A stretch of 64,000 nucleotides of DNA from Symsagittifera roscoffensis. Taxonomy: Eukaryota; Xenacoelomorpha; Acoela; Convolutidae. A program made the position numbers and the translations under genes. This document shows positions 1-10,904 of this stretch, piece by piece. Positions within the stretch are counted from its first letter, which is position 1; the number at the start of each line of letters is the position of its first letter. The stretch lies in NCBI RefSeq assembly GCF_963678635.1, contig NC_087062.1, positions 42,980,395-43,044,394 on the forward strand, written 5' to 3'. Below the pieces are notes generated by a model that saw nothing but the letters and a program-made list of their open reading frames with translations, was not told the DNA's origin and did no database searches.

Positions 1-274
1 TCACAATTCTCGTTGTTATCGCTATCGCAACTAATGTTGTTGTATTTTTCTCCGGTTTTCTGCCAAAATGGCCATTTCTGACGTTTCTCAGCAATATGAA
101 GTCATACTTCGAAAATTTGAAATTTCAAAATACCAGAATATCTTGACCTTCACCGTTTGACTAATCGTCCCAATAACGTTATTAATCTCTTAAAACCGTC
201 AATTCGGAAGGTTCGTTGCTAAAATTTCGAATCTGCTGAATCTGCATTTTGGCGCATTCTGGTCGAATGTCACA
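1..274 (-). repeat. 3' LTR, start portion (truncated by window edge)
   Basis: Nearly identical to 24663-24932 and ends at the same point, TGTCACA (plus strand), after which the two copies diverge. In element orientation this is the first 274 bases of the 3' LTR. The rest lies left of the window. Confidence 0.85.
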
Positions 275-291
275 TACTCTTCGGACAGTCC
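275..291 (-). promoter_or_regulatory. Candidate polypurine tract
   Basis: Directly upstream of the 3' LTR in element sense. The minus strand reads CCGAAGAGTA immediately before TGTGACA. A purine-rich stretch at this exact place is where second-strand DNA synthesis is primed in LTR elements. It is short and imperfect, so this rests mainly on position. Confidence 0.45.
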
Positions 292-1301
292 GGTCATTGT
301 CCTCCTTGAATCTCGCAATGTTGGTAAAACTGGTACAGTGTCATCGAACAGAATTTACAAAATGCACGAAATTATTTTTATCCGCGTCATATCGACTCAC
401 TGCAGAATACAAATGGCATCATACTACATCACTATAGCCTTCAAATTCTTTCATTAATCTGCACATTGAGGATATGACTTAAGATAAAAACATCTTTTCC
501 GACTTCCAATGTCAATGTCCTGATAAAAACTTCTTCTCCTAGATTCAAAAGATGCTGGTTTGCAGGACAGTCCTGCCAACCAACATATTAAAATTATCCT
601 ACTATGCTCCTTCCCTTCGGAAATTTTGCTTGTTATTGTCCTGAATATTAAAACTAAGAAACTCTGTGGTTAGAAAACACAATGAAACAATCTCCCTCTT
701 CGAGAGATTACCCAAGCCTTTCATATCACCACAAAGTGATCAGTTCTCCTAGTTGATTAAAAACAGTCATGCAGGCTGGATTATTTAAATATACTCTTTA
801 CTCAACCCTTTCTAAATAAATAATAAGTGTCTCTAAAGCCACTTAACTAAAAATCAAAATGCAAATTTATAAATTCAACAAATTCTTAAATGTCCAAAAC
901 TCAACTAAATGTTTCAGTTTTCAATTACAACTTGGTTGCTTGGTTTCTCATTTGAGTTTTTTCACACACATAAAACAATTCTGAGTTTTAACTTCTTCTT
1001 TTTCGTCACTCCTTTGTTTCTCTTCTTTTCGTCGTTTAGAAGTTCTAAAACTTCTAAATTCTTCTAATTTTCTTCTTTTTGCATCTTCTTCTTTCGACCA
1101 TTTGTCAATGTTCCATCTCTTCCTCCTGTGACACTGACTCTGCACTTTCAGTTTATGTGTCTTGCAACACATCGTTAGCTATTCTGACGCTGTTGAAAGC
1201 AGTCCTCCAACACTTCTGCTCTTCTACCCTCTGTTTGCAACAAGGTAGGGGATCCACGTTAGATTCTCTGTTCCTGCAGAGGCTGTTGTGGAGACACAAC
1301 G
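275..1301 (-). other. 3' untranslated region of the LTR element
   Basis: AT-rich, about 1 kb between the last long ORF and the 3' LTR. The only notable open stretch is a minus-strand lysine/glutamate-rich ORF (948-1172) in the same frame as the ORF ending at 1302 but separated from it by several stops. It could be a decayed basic C-terminus or just low complexity. Nothing else is recognisable. Confidence 0.5.
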
Positions 1302-2258
1302 TCACAAATCTTCCTTCAACATCTCTGCCTTCTCCTTTCCACTACGTTCACTTGTCCTGGAAATTCTTTTCACAGCGGTGGTCACTGCATTCCGATGAGT
1401 CACGAAAGCTCGCTTGAAAGCTCCTGCTCCAATGTCCAGCTGATATTCACTGTACACTCTGCCGTGCTTCGACATATGCTTCTTAGCATATTCGTGCAAC
1501 CATGCAGTCATGTTAGCTCTGAACCATGGCATCAATCGTCTTCTCGCCCATATCTTTTTCACTTCCATCGGAATGTTTAGAATCTTGCACATTGTCTCAA
1601 AAAGATCTAAATCTTTCAGACAATCCAACTTCCGCAACTGTTCTCTCGTCGATGCCTCCTGTCTATTGTTTTCTCTCACATGAGCTTCCAGCCATCGTAT
1701 CGCCATCATAACTCCCACTATCACTATTGTTATGGGCTGTGATGAGTCTTGTAAACCCATGGAGAGCAGCTCTCCAGAGTCCCAGATCAATACCAGATTA
1801 CTACGCTCTGGATACCACCAGGTCTGCAGCAAGCAGTAGCAGGGAAACTCGTCATGTGTCAACATGATGCTCCTCCAATTACGTTTTCCCGAAGCTTCCA
1901 GTAATGCTTCCACTTCCATCATCACTCGGTAGACTTCATCATTCTCGTCTACTGTATTGTAATCTGTTACAGTTGATCCTCTCTGTTTCTGTCTCTCAAA
2001 GTCACTGAAGTTCCCACTCACGTATCCCATGAACTTCCTTCCCAGTATCGATTCCAACTCCTCCTTTGTTCTCTCTGGAACTGCTGAGAACATCTTACAT
2101 AGCAAATCGTAAGATTTTTCGGACATTCTCGTTAGTCTCACACACTTTGGAACTGAGAAGGCTTGATCCACGATCGTTCTCGTACTCTTTACATCCACAG
2201 CTACGAAATGCACCGGGTATCTGCTCTTGCACATTGGAGCCAATGTCGAGCCCACCAA
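1302..2258 (-). pseudogene. Accessory ORF, last segment, unknown family
   Basis: A 318-codon open segment in the same reading frame as the segment ending at 2283. A single TAA at 2283-2285 separates them and the frame is open on both sides of it. I recognise no domain. Visible features are a central tryptophan-rich stretch, a hydrophobic segment near residues 175-195 and a very basic C-terminus rich in Lys, Arg and Ser. It is probably the C-terminal part of a protein of about 900 residues that also covers 2283-4022. It belongs to the LTR element because it lies between integrase and the 3' LTR on the same strand. Confidence 0.6.
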
Positions 2259-2282
2259 ATATCGTGCTCCTGATGGTGTACA

Positions 2283-3188
2283 TTAAGTCTCACTGTGTCT
2301 GATGTTCATTTCCGCCTCGATCGCTTCCCTCCATTTTCCTATGTGTTTCTGCTCGGTTTGCAGAACTCCTGGGAATACTTCTACACTGATGGCAGTGACC
2401 ATCTCATGTCTCTGTTCTAGATTCAATAGTGACTCTAAATAACCAAACATGCTGTAGAATCCTAGTGCAGTCACTAGATTCACCTCGGTTCCTCCATGGC
2501 AATCCGCGATCAGTTCCGTTTCCGTCCTTGCTTTCATCGCGACATTTCCAAACAGTATCGTCAATTGCTTGTGTTGTCTCTCTAGGGTCTTCACACAGTC
2601 CAGACCTCCACAAACGTGACCTTCCAGTCCACAGACTTCCGCCAGACAGCTACCAGATTTGACCCAGTCTTCTGGTCCCCAGCCAGGCAACTCCACTTTA
2701 TCTTCCCCGTTGCTCCTAGAGGCCGTTATCATCACATTATATATGATGTTCAGGTCACGCAGGTTACAATCTGCATTCAGCTCCCTCTGCACGTCTTGTG
2801 TCGCCCCTAATATCGAGTCAGCATTGGGACTAGGACACCATGATGACCTCATCAATTCCCACACTACCATCAAGCTCGTTCTCAGTAATTCATCTGAGAA
2901 TCCCAACCCAAACTCCACTCTTTTGTCGGATTTTGGTACGGAAGGTGCAGTCACCTCTTCTTCCAAGACCAGTCCCATTTTGATCTGAGGATTGGTAGCG
3001 CTCTTAATCGTTACAATTCTCGACGTCCAGAATCTTAGCAACACTGCCTGCTCATAATCGAAGAAGCAATCGCGTATGTCTTCACTCAGGAAAGGGTTGT
3101 ACGCTATCCCTATGATTCCCGATACGTAGCTGTACGACTTCTTCTTGATCGGTCCACAGTACTCACTGGATTTCGGCAGTGCCCCCAT
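2283..3188 (-). pseudogene. Accessory ORF, middle segment, unknown family
   Basis: A 301-codon open segment. Upstream it continues in frame across a single TAG at 3243-3245 into the segment 3243-4022. Downstream it continues across a TAA into 1302-2258. No catalytic motif is recognised. It is mostly predicted soluble, with several Cys residues around positions 140-200. The length and lack of low complexity argue that it is real decayed coding sequence. Confidence 0.6.
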
Positions 3189-3242
3189 AGATTTTTTAGT
3201 GAGTCTCAGCTCCTTGTTTGAAAATCTCTTGATTTCGTCTAT

Positions 3243-4022
3243 CTATCTCATGGGCTCTAACTCCTCGGGTTCTTTCATATTCACCCTCATCGGTTTGCTT
3301 TGCTGCATATCCAGCAGTGCTAGCAAGAATAAGGCTTTCGCTCGCTCATCGCCCTCCCTCAGCATCTTGACACAGGTGTTCAATGCAGGTACTGAAATGA
3401 GCTCTATCATGAATCGAATGAAACATAGAGCGTCACTCCGCTTCGCACACGCTACTGCTGCTCCCTCTTGGATTATCAGATCCCTCAGGTTCGTCATAAG
3501 GAAAACCTTCTCTTCTTTTGACCTCTTCCTTTCTTCTGAATCATATTCTTCGCGAGTCAGTCCCATCATGCACCAGGCAAACCTCAGTTGTAACTCGGTT
3601 CTCACGTAAGGTACTGCCATGAGAGCGTGTATTCTTGGCGCAGTCCTCATCTCTTCTTCGAAGTACCGTAGCACCACTGCTTTCCATGGAAGGCTCACCA
3701 ACTGCTCCATCGTTTCTGCCTGTATCTTAGACGACGCTAGAGTCCCGTACGCCTTCTGCTTGAGGGCGGTGCCTTGCAACATTGTCTCCAGATAACCCTC
3801 CTTGTCTTCCAGAGCCATCACATACCCTCTAGCCGAGTTTCGGTACACAAACATCTCCATGTATCCACCGGCGGGTTCACCTATCGACACAGCCTCCGAT
3901 ACTGTCAGTCGGTTATACTCCACTGGTACTAGTTGTCCTGCGACACTTCCTTTTCCGTGATTCATGGGAGATGGCCTAAAGTCTTTCATTGTGCTCTCTC
4001 CACATTGGCTGAGTATTTCCAT
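3243..4022 (-). pseudogene. Accessory ORF, first segment, unknown family
   Basis: 259 codons from an ATG at 4020-4022. It ends at an in-frame TAG, after which the same frame stays open. With the two downstream segments it forms one reading frame of about 900 codons broken by one TAG and one TAA. The preceding ORF stops at 4051 in another frame, so this is either a separate gene with its own ATG or the continuation after a frameshift. Alpha-helical, Met-rich and Glu-rich. No family recognised. Confidence 0.6.
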
Positions 4023-4050
4023 TTCTAAGATCGCTCCGGTCAGAGTGCGG

Positions 4051-5100
4051 TCACTCCTTTTTGGATTTGTAAGCTGTCGACTTTATTCCCGCCATGAGAA
4101 TGGGTGGCACCATCGCTATATCAGTCAACATTTCATCCGTGCCAGGCAATTGATAATCACCTTGTTCCAAATCCATGACCTCTTTGACTCGTTTCATTTT
4201 TGCTGAATTGACAGCTTTTATCGATATCTCCGAATCCACCTTCGTCTTTCCTACTCTCCTCGGCATCACTCTGCTGCCTAACTTCATTTTCATCTCGTTG
4301 ATCTTATCAATCACCAATTTCGATCGCATCGTTCCTTTCCTGGTTCTTGACAGATGCACCACCTCTACTTTATCGTCCTGCGGTGTCATCTTGATGGGAG
4401 AGTTCGCTTCACTTTCATCAGTGGCTGAGTCAATCAACAACTCACTCAATCTCCCTTCACACTCATCAAGTTTGTCAAGGACTTCCCGCATCAAGGGTCG
4501 GTTGAGACCTGTTTTCAAAATGGACTGGGTCCCATAGCTCTGAACCACTGTCCAGACTTCTTCCATGAACGCCACTCTGTCCAATCTGCATCCCGTCCTA
4601 TTTACATGGTCTCGATGATGTACTTCCCACTCTTCCTCGGGCAACGTTCCCAAGAAAGGTACTCTGGCTGAGCCCTCTATTTTTCTTCTTCTGGGTGATT
4701 CCATTAGGATTCTTTGTTCGTTATTTCTTGAATTGCCAGGAGAGCTGCTCTCCGGCAAATTCCGTTTCATTTCTGTAAAGGCTGACGGAGGCTCCAGTGT
4801 CAAAATGCCTTCATCCGCTGGCTCAGTCGTCTCCAACGTATCCGCGTTGTTCTCAAGATCACTGAAGATATATGAAATCCGGGCTGGATACTCCTCCTGT
4901 CGATGCCCTGTCCTCTTTCCCACCAGCTTGACTTGCATCTTGTTGCATGGGTTCTTCGGTTTGACGGCTTCCTCCCTGTCCATCATCTCCTTCTGACTTA
5001 TCCCTCTTCGAGCGTGAGGGTCCTTGCTTTCCAGTGCCAGCTCCTCCCCGGAACTTCGGCATGAGCAATGGACCGGCCGATCTATCTTCCTCTTCTCCAT
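4051..5100 (-). pseudogene. Accessory ORF, charged protein, unknown family
   Basis: 349 codons, hydrophilic and rich in Glu, Lys and Arg. The first 90 or so residues overlap an alternative open frame (4859-5107) that continues the frame of the upstream ORF ending at 5120. The frame switch therefore probably lies between 4859 and 5107, and the N-terminus given here is uncertain. The second half contains SPIKMT and RRVGKTK patches resembling nucleic-acid-binding tails, but no domain is recognised. Confidence 0.55.
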
Positions 5101-5119
5101 GGACCACTTTGATTTCCTC

Positions 5120-6517
5120 TCAACCGAAGCGTGCTAGGAAGGTTCTCGTATGCAGCGTTCCTCCTACTTTCAATTCCGGTTTCACACTAGTCAGGATCAA
5201 GGAGGCCTCAGACAGTTCGGTCCTGCCTCTCATCTTCATAGGCGCTAAGCCTAATCCCGCCCATTCCTCGTCAAATCTTCCAGGCTTGGGAGTCGCGGCG
5301 TTGCTTATTCGCCTTCTCGTCGCTTGATCCGTATCGGCAAATCGTGTGTACTGTAACACGGCGGCATTTCTCCCTACAAAGTATGGATCCATTTTTCCCA
5401 CGAAATTCCCTATTCTCCTTTCATTGGTTTCAAATGCTCTCAACCTAGGAGCTTGTACCACGGAGACTGCTCCGAGCAACATCCTTCTTATCAGAGGGAA
5501 TTCAGGAATTGCCTCCGGCAGCTTCTCGTAATCACCCCAGTCTTTCGTCTCTTCTCTCACTTTGTGATATGCTGCAGTGAGACAAGGAACTCTCGTCATT
5601 TCACCGTTCGTCTTGTCATAGGGTCTCAGATTCCAGAGCTTTGGAAACACCTCGATGTGCCCTCTCTCCACTTCTCCCATGCGATCACGGAAGTGATCGT
5701 CAAAGTTGATGACTGTCATCTCTGGCTCTGATATTTTCGCAAACAACAGATCTTCGCTCATGAGCTCCCGCAATGTGTGCTGCTCACACCAGTTCAGTAC
5801 ACTACCGTTCACTGCTGATATGAGGTTCAGGTGCAGCACCGACCTCCTATACGCCTCCACCTTAACGTCAGGGAACGCAAACGTGACTGCTGGTCCATAG
5901 ATCACTGTCACAAACTCCGTGGCTCCTCTGATCAATGCTAAGGGATCGGTTCTCATAGCCAAGCTCAGATCAGTTAAGAGGGGCATGCCCCCAACATGTC
6001 GTCTAACATCTTCTTCTCTTTCGATAGTCTCATCATCTCCCGTTCCAAAGCGATTTTGTTGTAAGAGATATTGGATAAGAGTGTGTCTCAGGTCTCTTAA
6101 CTTGTTCCACGAGTCCGTGGATTTCTTCATATCTAAATTCCTCACCCTCTCTCTCATCTGCTCTGGACAACGTGTCAATTTCATTAGTCCTCCCAAGTTT
6201 CCGTGGGTAATCGCAATCAGTGTTAGAAGCCCATCTAACCGCAGGTTCTGGATTCCTTCGGTGAGCAGCATCGCCGGTCCTTTCACGAAACTCTCTGCTC
6301 CAAACGTCACGAACAAGGCTAGTAGTTCCACTATTGACACTTCCACTACTGCTTGGAGGAAATCCTTTATCAAGTAATGAGAGACTTTCGGGTAGACTTT
6401 TGCCAAGAAGGACGCGGTCCATCCGGCTCCCAACCCTTCCAGCATGCTGTCCGTCCGTTCAAAGCCTTCCTGTCCCTTCACTTCCTGAGACAGAAGGTTT
6501 CCAGGGTAATCTGACAC
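5120..6517 (-). pseudogene. Accessory ORF, 465 aa, unknown family
   Basis: The longest unrecognised open frame of the accessory region. Residues 25-115 are predicted helical and hydrophobic without a clear transmembrane span. The middle (about residues 180-330) is mixed alpha/beta. It overlaps the previous ORF's end by 40 bases in a different frame, and the first residues may really belong to a longer protein reached by a frame change near 6480-6517. It ends at a TGA. Restriction to one strand and tight packing support it as element coding sequence. Confidence 0.6.
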
Positions 6518-7395
6518 ATTCTGTTTACAAATTCGGCAGTATTTTCTTCAGCATTTTCCGCCAGGTTCACCTCCTTTATTAAGTAGGCATGGATCTTCGT
6601 GATCATCACAGGGCCTTGCTCAAAAGCATCTGCACCCATTGCCGCTACTCGAGGACTTAGGTGTAGCCACTGGTTGGCTTCCTGCTTGGTTCTCAAAACC
6701 ATCGCCTCCAAATGAGCTCTAGTCTCTTGGGAATTTTTTCTTCTCGTGTTTTCACCTGTCACTTCCATTGCACGGAACCATAAGTCGTTGGACATCGCTA
6801 CGACCACTCGATGGTCGTCGCCTATTCCCGGTTTCAGTTTGAGCTTTCGACTGAAATTGGACAGTTCCAAACCCAGCACCTCGTCCAACACTAACATGTG
6901 CAGCGCATGGTCCTTGAATCTTCTCATCGCGTTCGAGATATCTGACCACACTGCAGGTAGTTCAGCCCTGAGTGGCCTCAGGTTCTCCATCTCTATCATG
7001 CGATTTGGGGCCGATATGATGACATCATATTTCCCTTCCGAAAGCAAGGTCACGATCGCATGCACGAATTTTAGTCCATCCGGGAGATATGCATACCCCG
7101 GAGACAACGCGAATACTACTCTCGGTGTCACCTTGGTGAACGACTCCTCCTTCGTCGCATCCACCACTTCACCCATTGACTCAAGGATATCTTTTATCGC
7201 TGGCCACACAGCATTCTCTGCCGTTGTAGGATCTCTGAGTCTGCTCAGAAAACCTCTACTGTGTAGATGGTCATTGATGCCAGCAAACACGATCGTAATT
7301 GGGTTCATGTCTGTCTGTCTTTGTACCCCTATAGCCATAGATACCGATTGCAGTAGGACCAGATCACCGCTGCCAACATTATGAAGTCCGGTCAA
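6478..7395 (-). pseudogene. Second SGNH-like region, main part
   Basis: 305 codons. Near residue 40 is a G-I-N-D motif in the context of a beta-strand (ITIVFAGINDH), matching block III (GxND) of SGNH hydrolases. A later PDGLKF at about residue 103 resembles the Asp-bearing block V, but the usual catalytic His is not in the expected place. The matching N-terminal block with a D-S pair (IMIVANSDS) is encoded just upstream in another frame (7379-7771). Together they look like one decayed SGNH-like protein. The assignment is tentative because spacing is compressed and only two or three blocks are visible. Confidence 0.45.
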
Positions 7396-7771
7396 AACAG
7401 AGACTTGGAAGTATACACGAGTCTGAATTCGCTACTATCATGATCTTGGCCTTCCTTATTTCTGCTTTGTCATAGGCGGCGAAGATGGTATCATCTTTCT
7501 TTATCGCTTTCAATCCGCCGTATCTTTGGACATCACCATCTTGACTCACTAGTTTCGGGTATATTCTTTCCTTCACATGACCTGGGGGTGAGCTCAACTG
7601 CCTGAACATCTTCACATGTTGTCCGATCGGCGCCCTTGTCACCAGAAATCTTCCAGGTCTCTCTTCTCGATTCCCTTCATCATGATTCAACCTCACGTCC
7701 TGCAATGGTCTTGCGTTCACTGGTCCCATCGTGTTGTTAGAGGGCAGTCCCTCTAGGTCAGCAAATCTCAA
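7379..7771 (-). pseudogene. Second SGNH-like region, N-terminal part
   Basis: 130 codons in a different frame from both neighbours. The frame is open further upstream, overlapping the end of the 752-aa ORF. The last 30 residues contain IMIVANSDS, which resembles the nucleophile block (GDS) of SGNH hydrolases. The frame closes with a TAA 16 bases inside the start of the next ORF. Continuity of the SGNH-like pattern across the two frames suggests a single gene broken by an indel or a frameshift site. Confidence 0.4.
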
Positions 7772-7791
7772 AGCCTTCGTGGAACTGAAGT

Positions 7792-10050
7792 TTATGCTAT
7801 GCCTGTTATCGAGTACAGTCTGCTGACGGATAGCCTCGCTCCATTCAGCATCCTCTTTGCATCTTCGATGAAGCTCACCCTCTGGAGATCCAGCTTCATT
7901 AGTTCATCTTTGTATACATGCCGGGGAGATGGTATGGGCCTTGACCACATCAACGAGCCTCTGCCCGGGCGTCTCTCCTCTCGACTGGTACTTGTCGTCT
8001 CCGATCTCATGTCCGATCTAGACGTGCTGGCTGTCTCTTTGATTGGGTTAACAGGTCCTAGTCTTCTCCGAGGATGAATGGTCCTCCTTACCGGTGCTTC
8101 TCCCAATCGATCTTGAACATCCGTTCTTTGACCTGGTTTGCTGGAGCTCTGCTGTCTATAATTCGTGACGGCCGGGACCGTCCCCAAGCGTGTTTCCAGG
8201 TTAGGGAGCACAAAGGTGGTAATCACCGTTTCGCTCGATGCTCTTTCTTCCCTCAGCACTCCTATGTCAAAGAGTTCTACCTCCAACTCATCCAATTGCT
8301 CCTGGAAGACTCTGTTCAGCCAAGCTTGTCCTTCTATACTATCGAAGTGGATGCCGTCCGTGGTCAGCCTGGCCTGATCCATCGCTCTCAGCTCATGTTC
8401 GATGTCCATGAGGATCATCCTTCCGGCATTCCGACTTGCGAGATTCCTCAAAATATTGTTCCACCTGACCACTCCTTCGTTGTGCCTTCTCCCTGCTGCT
8501 GTCAAGCTTCTTGCATTCATAAGCACAGTGCAAAAGGTCAGTACCGCGCAGTTGAACTTCTGCCAGAGAGTAGTAAACAAGCACACCATCATCGATTTCC
8601 ATAGTGCTTCCTCCTCATCCGAACTTCTCGAGATGTTGTTCGTTCCAACCTGGATCATCACACTGGGGATCCTCCCTGGATTCATTAGTTCCACCATCCG
8701 ATATAACTGGGCTATAGTCGCTCCTCCGAAGGCCATCACCATGGTGACCCAAGAGGTCCTCAAATTCGATAGTACTCTGACCAAGCTGTCTCCCAGTATC
8801 AGATGTGATGTCCCCAGTGGCGGTTGTTGCAGGTTTACTGCCGGGTTCCAAGTCGCTCGATTGAAGTAAGCTCTCGGATCTGTCTCCGGAATTTCCGTGA
8901 AGTTATATCTCAATTGATTGTTCTTTTGTATGTCTATTACACGTGACACTTTCTTCGCTGGCATCTTCTGTATTCTTCTTTCTGGGGCCTTAGAGCTCCC
9001 CATTAGTGGCGTCACGTCACTTATTCCCTGTCTGATCACGGTCTGGGAGAGTCGTACTCTGCCCGTGTCGTCGATCTTTCCATAGGGTGCAGTCACCACG
9101 GAACCTGGCGCATTCTTGTTGGCGACCAGTCGTCCAGCTGTCTCTATCAGCTTCCTCACCGTTTGTTCCACGACGGGGTCACCCAAAGTGTCACTAGGGT
9201 CCGGGATTGTCACTCGATCTGTCGCTGTCGGGAGCCGTGTCTCCGTTGTCTGACTCATTTCTCGAGGCGTCAAGAGCTCCATCGGGGACTGCCCACGAGG
9301 AATACTCCTTGCAGGTATCACCTTCTCCACGGCCGTGGTCAGCGCCCTCCGTTCCGATCGCTCCTTGTAGTCCTGCCTTAAGCGCTCAATTTCTTCACCC
9401 TGCTTTTTGTTACAGTCTTCAAACAATCTTTTCCACATGTCTCTGTCGTCCTCCGCAATGAGCATGGTCTTAGTCACCTCGTCCAGCTCCTTTTTCGTTC
9501 TTTCCAGTTCGTCCTTTATCCCATCCAGATCTTGCATGGTTTGGTTCGTCTGAACCTTCTGTTCTACTTTCGCCCTCTTTGGTGGCACAGCTGCTCTCGG
9601 TGGTGAACCAGACGAGGCAGCCTCGCTGTTCATCTCCTGATGCATTCTCGTCAGCCCAGGTTTGGGCTTGGAGGGCATAGGCACTTCACCTGGTTGGTAA
9701 GTCCTAGAACTTCCCAATCCAGGCTCATTCGCCAAGTCGCTCCCTGAGAGAGCCCCGTTTCTCCACCTCATCACTCTCATGTTCGGGCGGTCTAGTACTC
9801 CCCTCTCTCCATATGCTGCCATCAACAGGACTTCCGTGGGGCGGTCCCCACGGTTGTCATGCCCCAAGATGTTGATAAGGGCGGTCAGCAACATTACTAC
9901 CTCTGGGTCCTCCAGAGCAAAGTCTCGATCCATTAGCCGACGATAGATCGCATCTATCATCGGTACTACATATGCCTCTGCCAGGTCCATCAATTCATCC
10001 AAGTTGAAATTATCCTTTCTGTTCTTCAAGTTCGATTCGGTTTGATTCAA
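7792..10050 (-). CDS. SGNH/GDSL hydrolase ORF of the LTR element
   Basis: 752 codons, with the frame open up to 10059 behind a TGA. The first in-frame codon counted is TTG and the first ATG is about 20 codons in. Residues 1-100 are helical, 100-160 are Pro/Ser-rich, and 165-245 form a coiled coil. A complete SGNH hydrolase follows: block I G-D-S-L at about residue 419, block II Gly in FGGATI about 30 residues later, block III G-T-N-N-I at about 467, and block V D-G-I-H-F at about 565. These carry Ser, Gly, Asn and Asp/His. The family hydrolyses esters. SGNH domains are known in some retroelements, where the substrate is unclear. The C-terminus is basic and disordered. The ORF starts some 350 bases after the pol frame ends, so it is probably a separate gene. 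Confidence 0.8.
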   Translation of the reverse strand: MNQTESNLKNRKDNFNLDELMDLAEAYVVPMIDAIYRRLMDRDFALEDPEVVMLLTALINILGHDNRGDRPTEVLLMAAYGERGVLDRPNMRVMRWRNGALSGSDLANEPGLGSSRTYQPGEVPMPSKPKPGLTRMHQEMNSEAASSGSPPRAAVPPKRAKVEQKVQTNQTMQDLDGIKDELERTKKELDEVTKTMLIAEDDRDMWKRLFEDCNKKQGEEIERLRQDYKERSERRALTTAVEKVIPARSIPRGQSPMELLTPREMSQTTETRLPTATDRVTIPDPSDTLGDPVVEQTVRKLIETAGRLVANKNAPGSVVTAPYGKIDDTGRVRLSQTVIRQGISDVTPLMGSSKAPERRIQKMPAKKVSRVIDIQKNNQLRYNFTEIPETDPRAYFNRATWNPAVNLQQPPLGTSHLILGDSLVRVLSNLRTSWVTMVMAFGGATIAQLYRMVELMNPGRIPSVMIQVGTNNISRSSDEEEALWKSMMVCLFTTLWQKFNCAVLTFCTVLMNARSLTAAGRRHNEGVVRWNNILRNLASRNAGRMILMDIEHELRAMDQARLTTDGIHFDSIEGQAWLNRVFQEQLDELEVELFDIGVLREERASSETVITTFVLPNLETRLGTVPAVTNYRQQSSSKPGQRTDVQDRLGEAPVRRTIHPRRRLGPVNPIKETASTSRSDMRSETTSTSREERRPGRGSLMWSRPIPSPRHVYKDELMKLDLQRVSFIEDAKRMLNGARLSVSRLYSITGIA

Positions 10051-10405
10051 AGGTTTGACTCAAGTGAGTAATTAAACGATCAATCAGGATCTAGAAAAAG
10101 CTTCACGAATATCACACTTGTCACTTTCGCCTGAACTTCTCGTTAAAATTCATTTAAAAACAGTCGGATAAAAAGATTCTGTTCCTAAAATTAATTAGTA
10201 TCAATCGGTCTCTAAAATTTTGGAATTCGACCTAAGATTGGACAGTCCAACCTTTGGATCTATTCGTAAGATCGTCATCCAGTTGTTCATGGTCACTAAC
10301 CCCTTCTTATCCAAGATCTTAATAACATAACACATAACATAACATAACACACATATCACACACCACATAACTTAGTCTTTAGCCTAACACCCTCTTGCAC
10401 GTCAC
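10051..10405 (-). other. Intergenic gap between pol and the SGNH ORF
   Basis: No ORF. It contains a short CATAA-type simple repeat (about 10325-10372). Just upstream of the SGNH frame the minus strand reads ACTCACTTGAG, which could serve as a splice acceptor for a subgenomic mRNA, but this is weak. Confidence 0.4.
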
Positions 10406-10882
10406 TCAGCCTATGCTTAGGTAATATTTCTTATGTAGATATACTTGTATATTAGTATCAGAGAATATCACGTGTACAAGCGCGTACAATTCCCGAGGAT
10501 GCAGTCGCCCTCTGTTCGGATCGTACTCTGGAAGCGAGAGCTCCTTCACGTCCATTTCCACGAGGAAATCTCTCAACCTCCTCAAGGACAAGACTAGGTT
10601 CTCTGGGTCCACGTGCTGCTTTTCCGTCGCCCTCGTTACCATGAAGCATAGGTATTTTCCCGGTATTTGTGACGCCGCCCGATGTAAGGCTGCTACGCCC
10701 CCTACTCCTGGTCGTTGCTTCCAAAGGAATTCCACGTTTTTGTATTCTCTCTTAAAATCTGCCGCTAACGCTGTCCTAAAACTCATGTCTGCTGTGATTG
10801 CTATCGCACATGTTCTATTTGTGAGTATGAAATCAATGTCTGTTAATTTTATGTTACGTTCTATTTGTGCGTATGGAATCAC
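10406..10882 (-). pseudogene. Macro domain (ADP-ribose-binding-like), C-terminal to integrase
   Basis: 158 codons matching the macro-domain pattern. A strand with ITADM is followed by ALAADFKREY, the macro helix usually read as GIAxxFxxxF. Then come a Gly-rich VGGVAAL stretch, a KYLCFMVTRAT strand and a PENLVLSLRRLRDF helix. Next is KELSLPEYDPNRGRLHP, at the position where macro domains have P-x-I-G-x-G-L-x-x-L. The second glycine motif is altered (EYDPNRGR), so catalytic competence is doubtful. The reading frame is the pol frame displaced by a 46-bp tandem duplication at its start, so in the intact element the domain was probably fused to pol. It ends at a TGA. Confidence 0.6.
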
Positions 10883-10904
10883 TGTCTGTTAATATTATGT
10901 TACT
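10813..10904. repeat. 46-bp tandem duplication breaking the pol/macro frame
   Basis: Two adjacent copies of a 46-bp unit beginning tctatttgtg (at 10814 and 10860), with a handful of differences. Each copy encodes the same peptide pattern, I-x-L-T-D-x-D-x-I-x-T-N-R-T, in different frames. Because 46 is not a multiple of three, the duplication throws the upstream frame into a TAA at 10854. Confidence 0.85.

Noticed and set aside
6746..7384. Plus-strand ORF of 212 codons, and many similar plus-strand ORFs between 1 and 21 kb
   Set aside because: They are antisense shadows of the minus-strand element ORFs. Their composition is Ser/Leu-rich and they contain no motifs.
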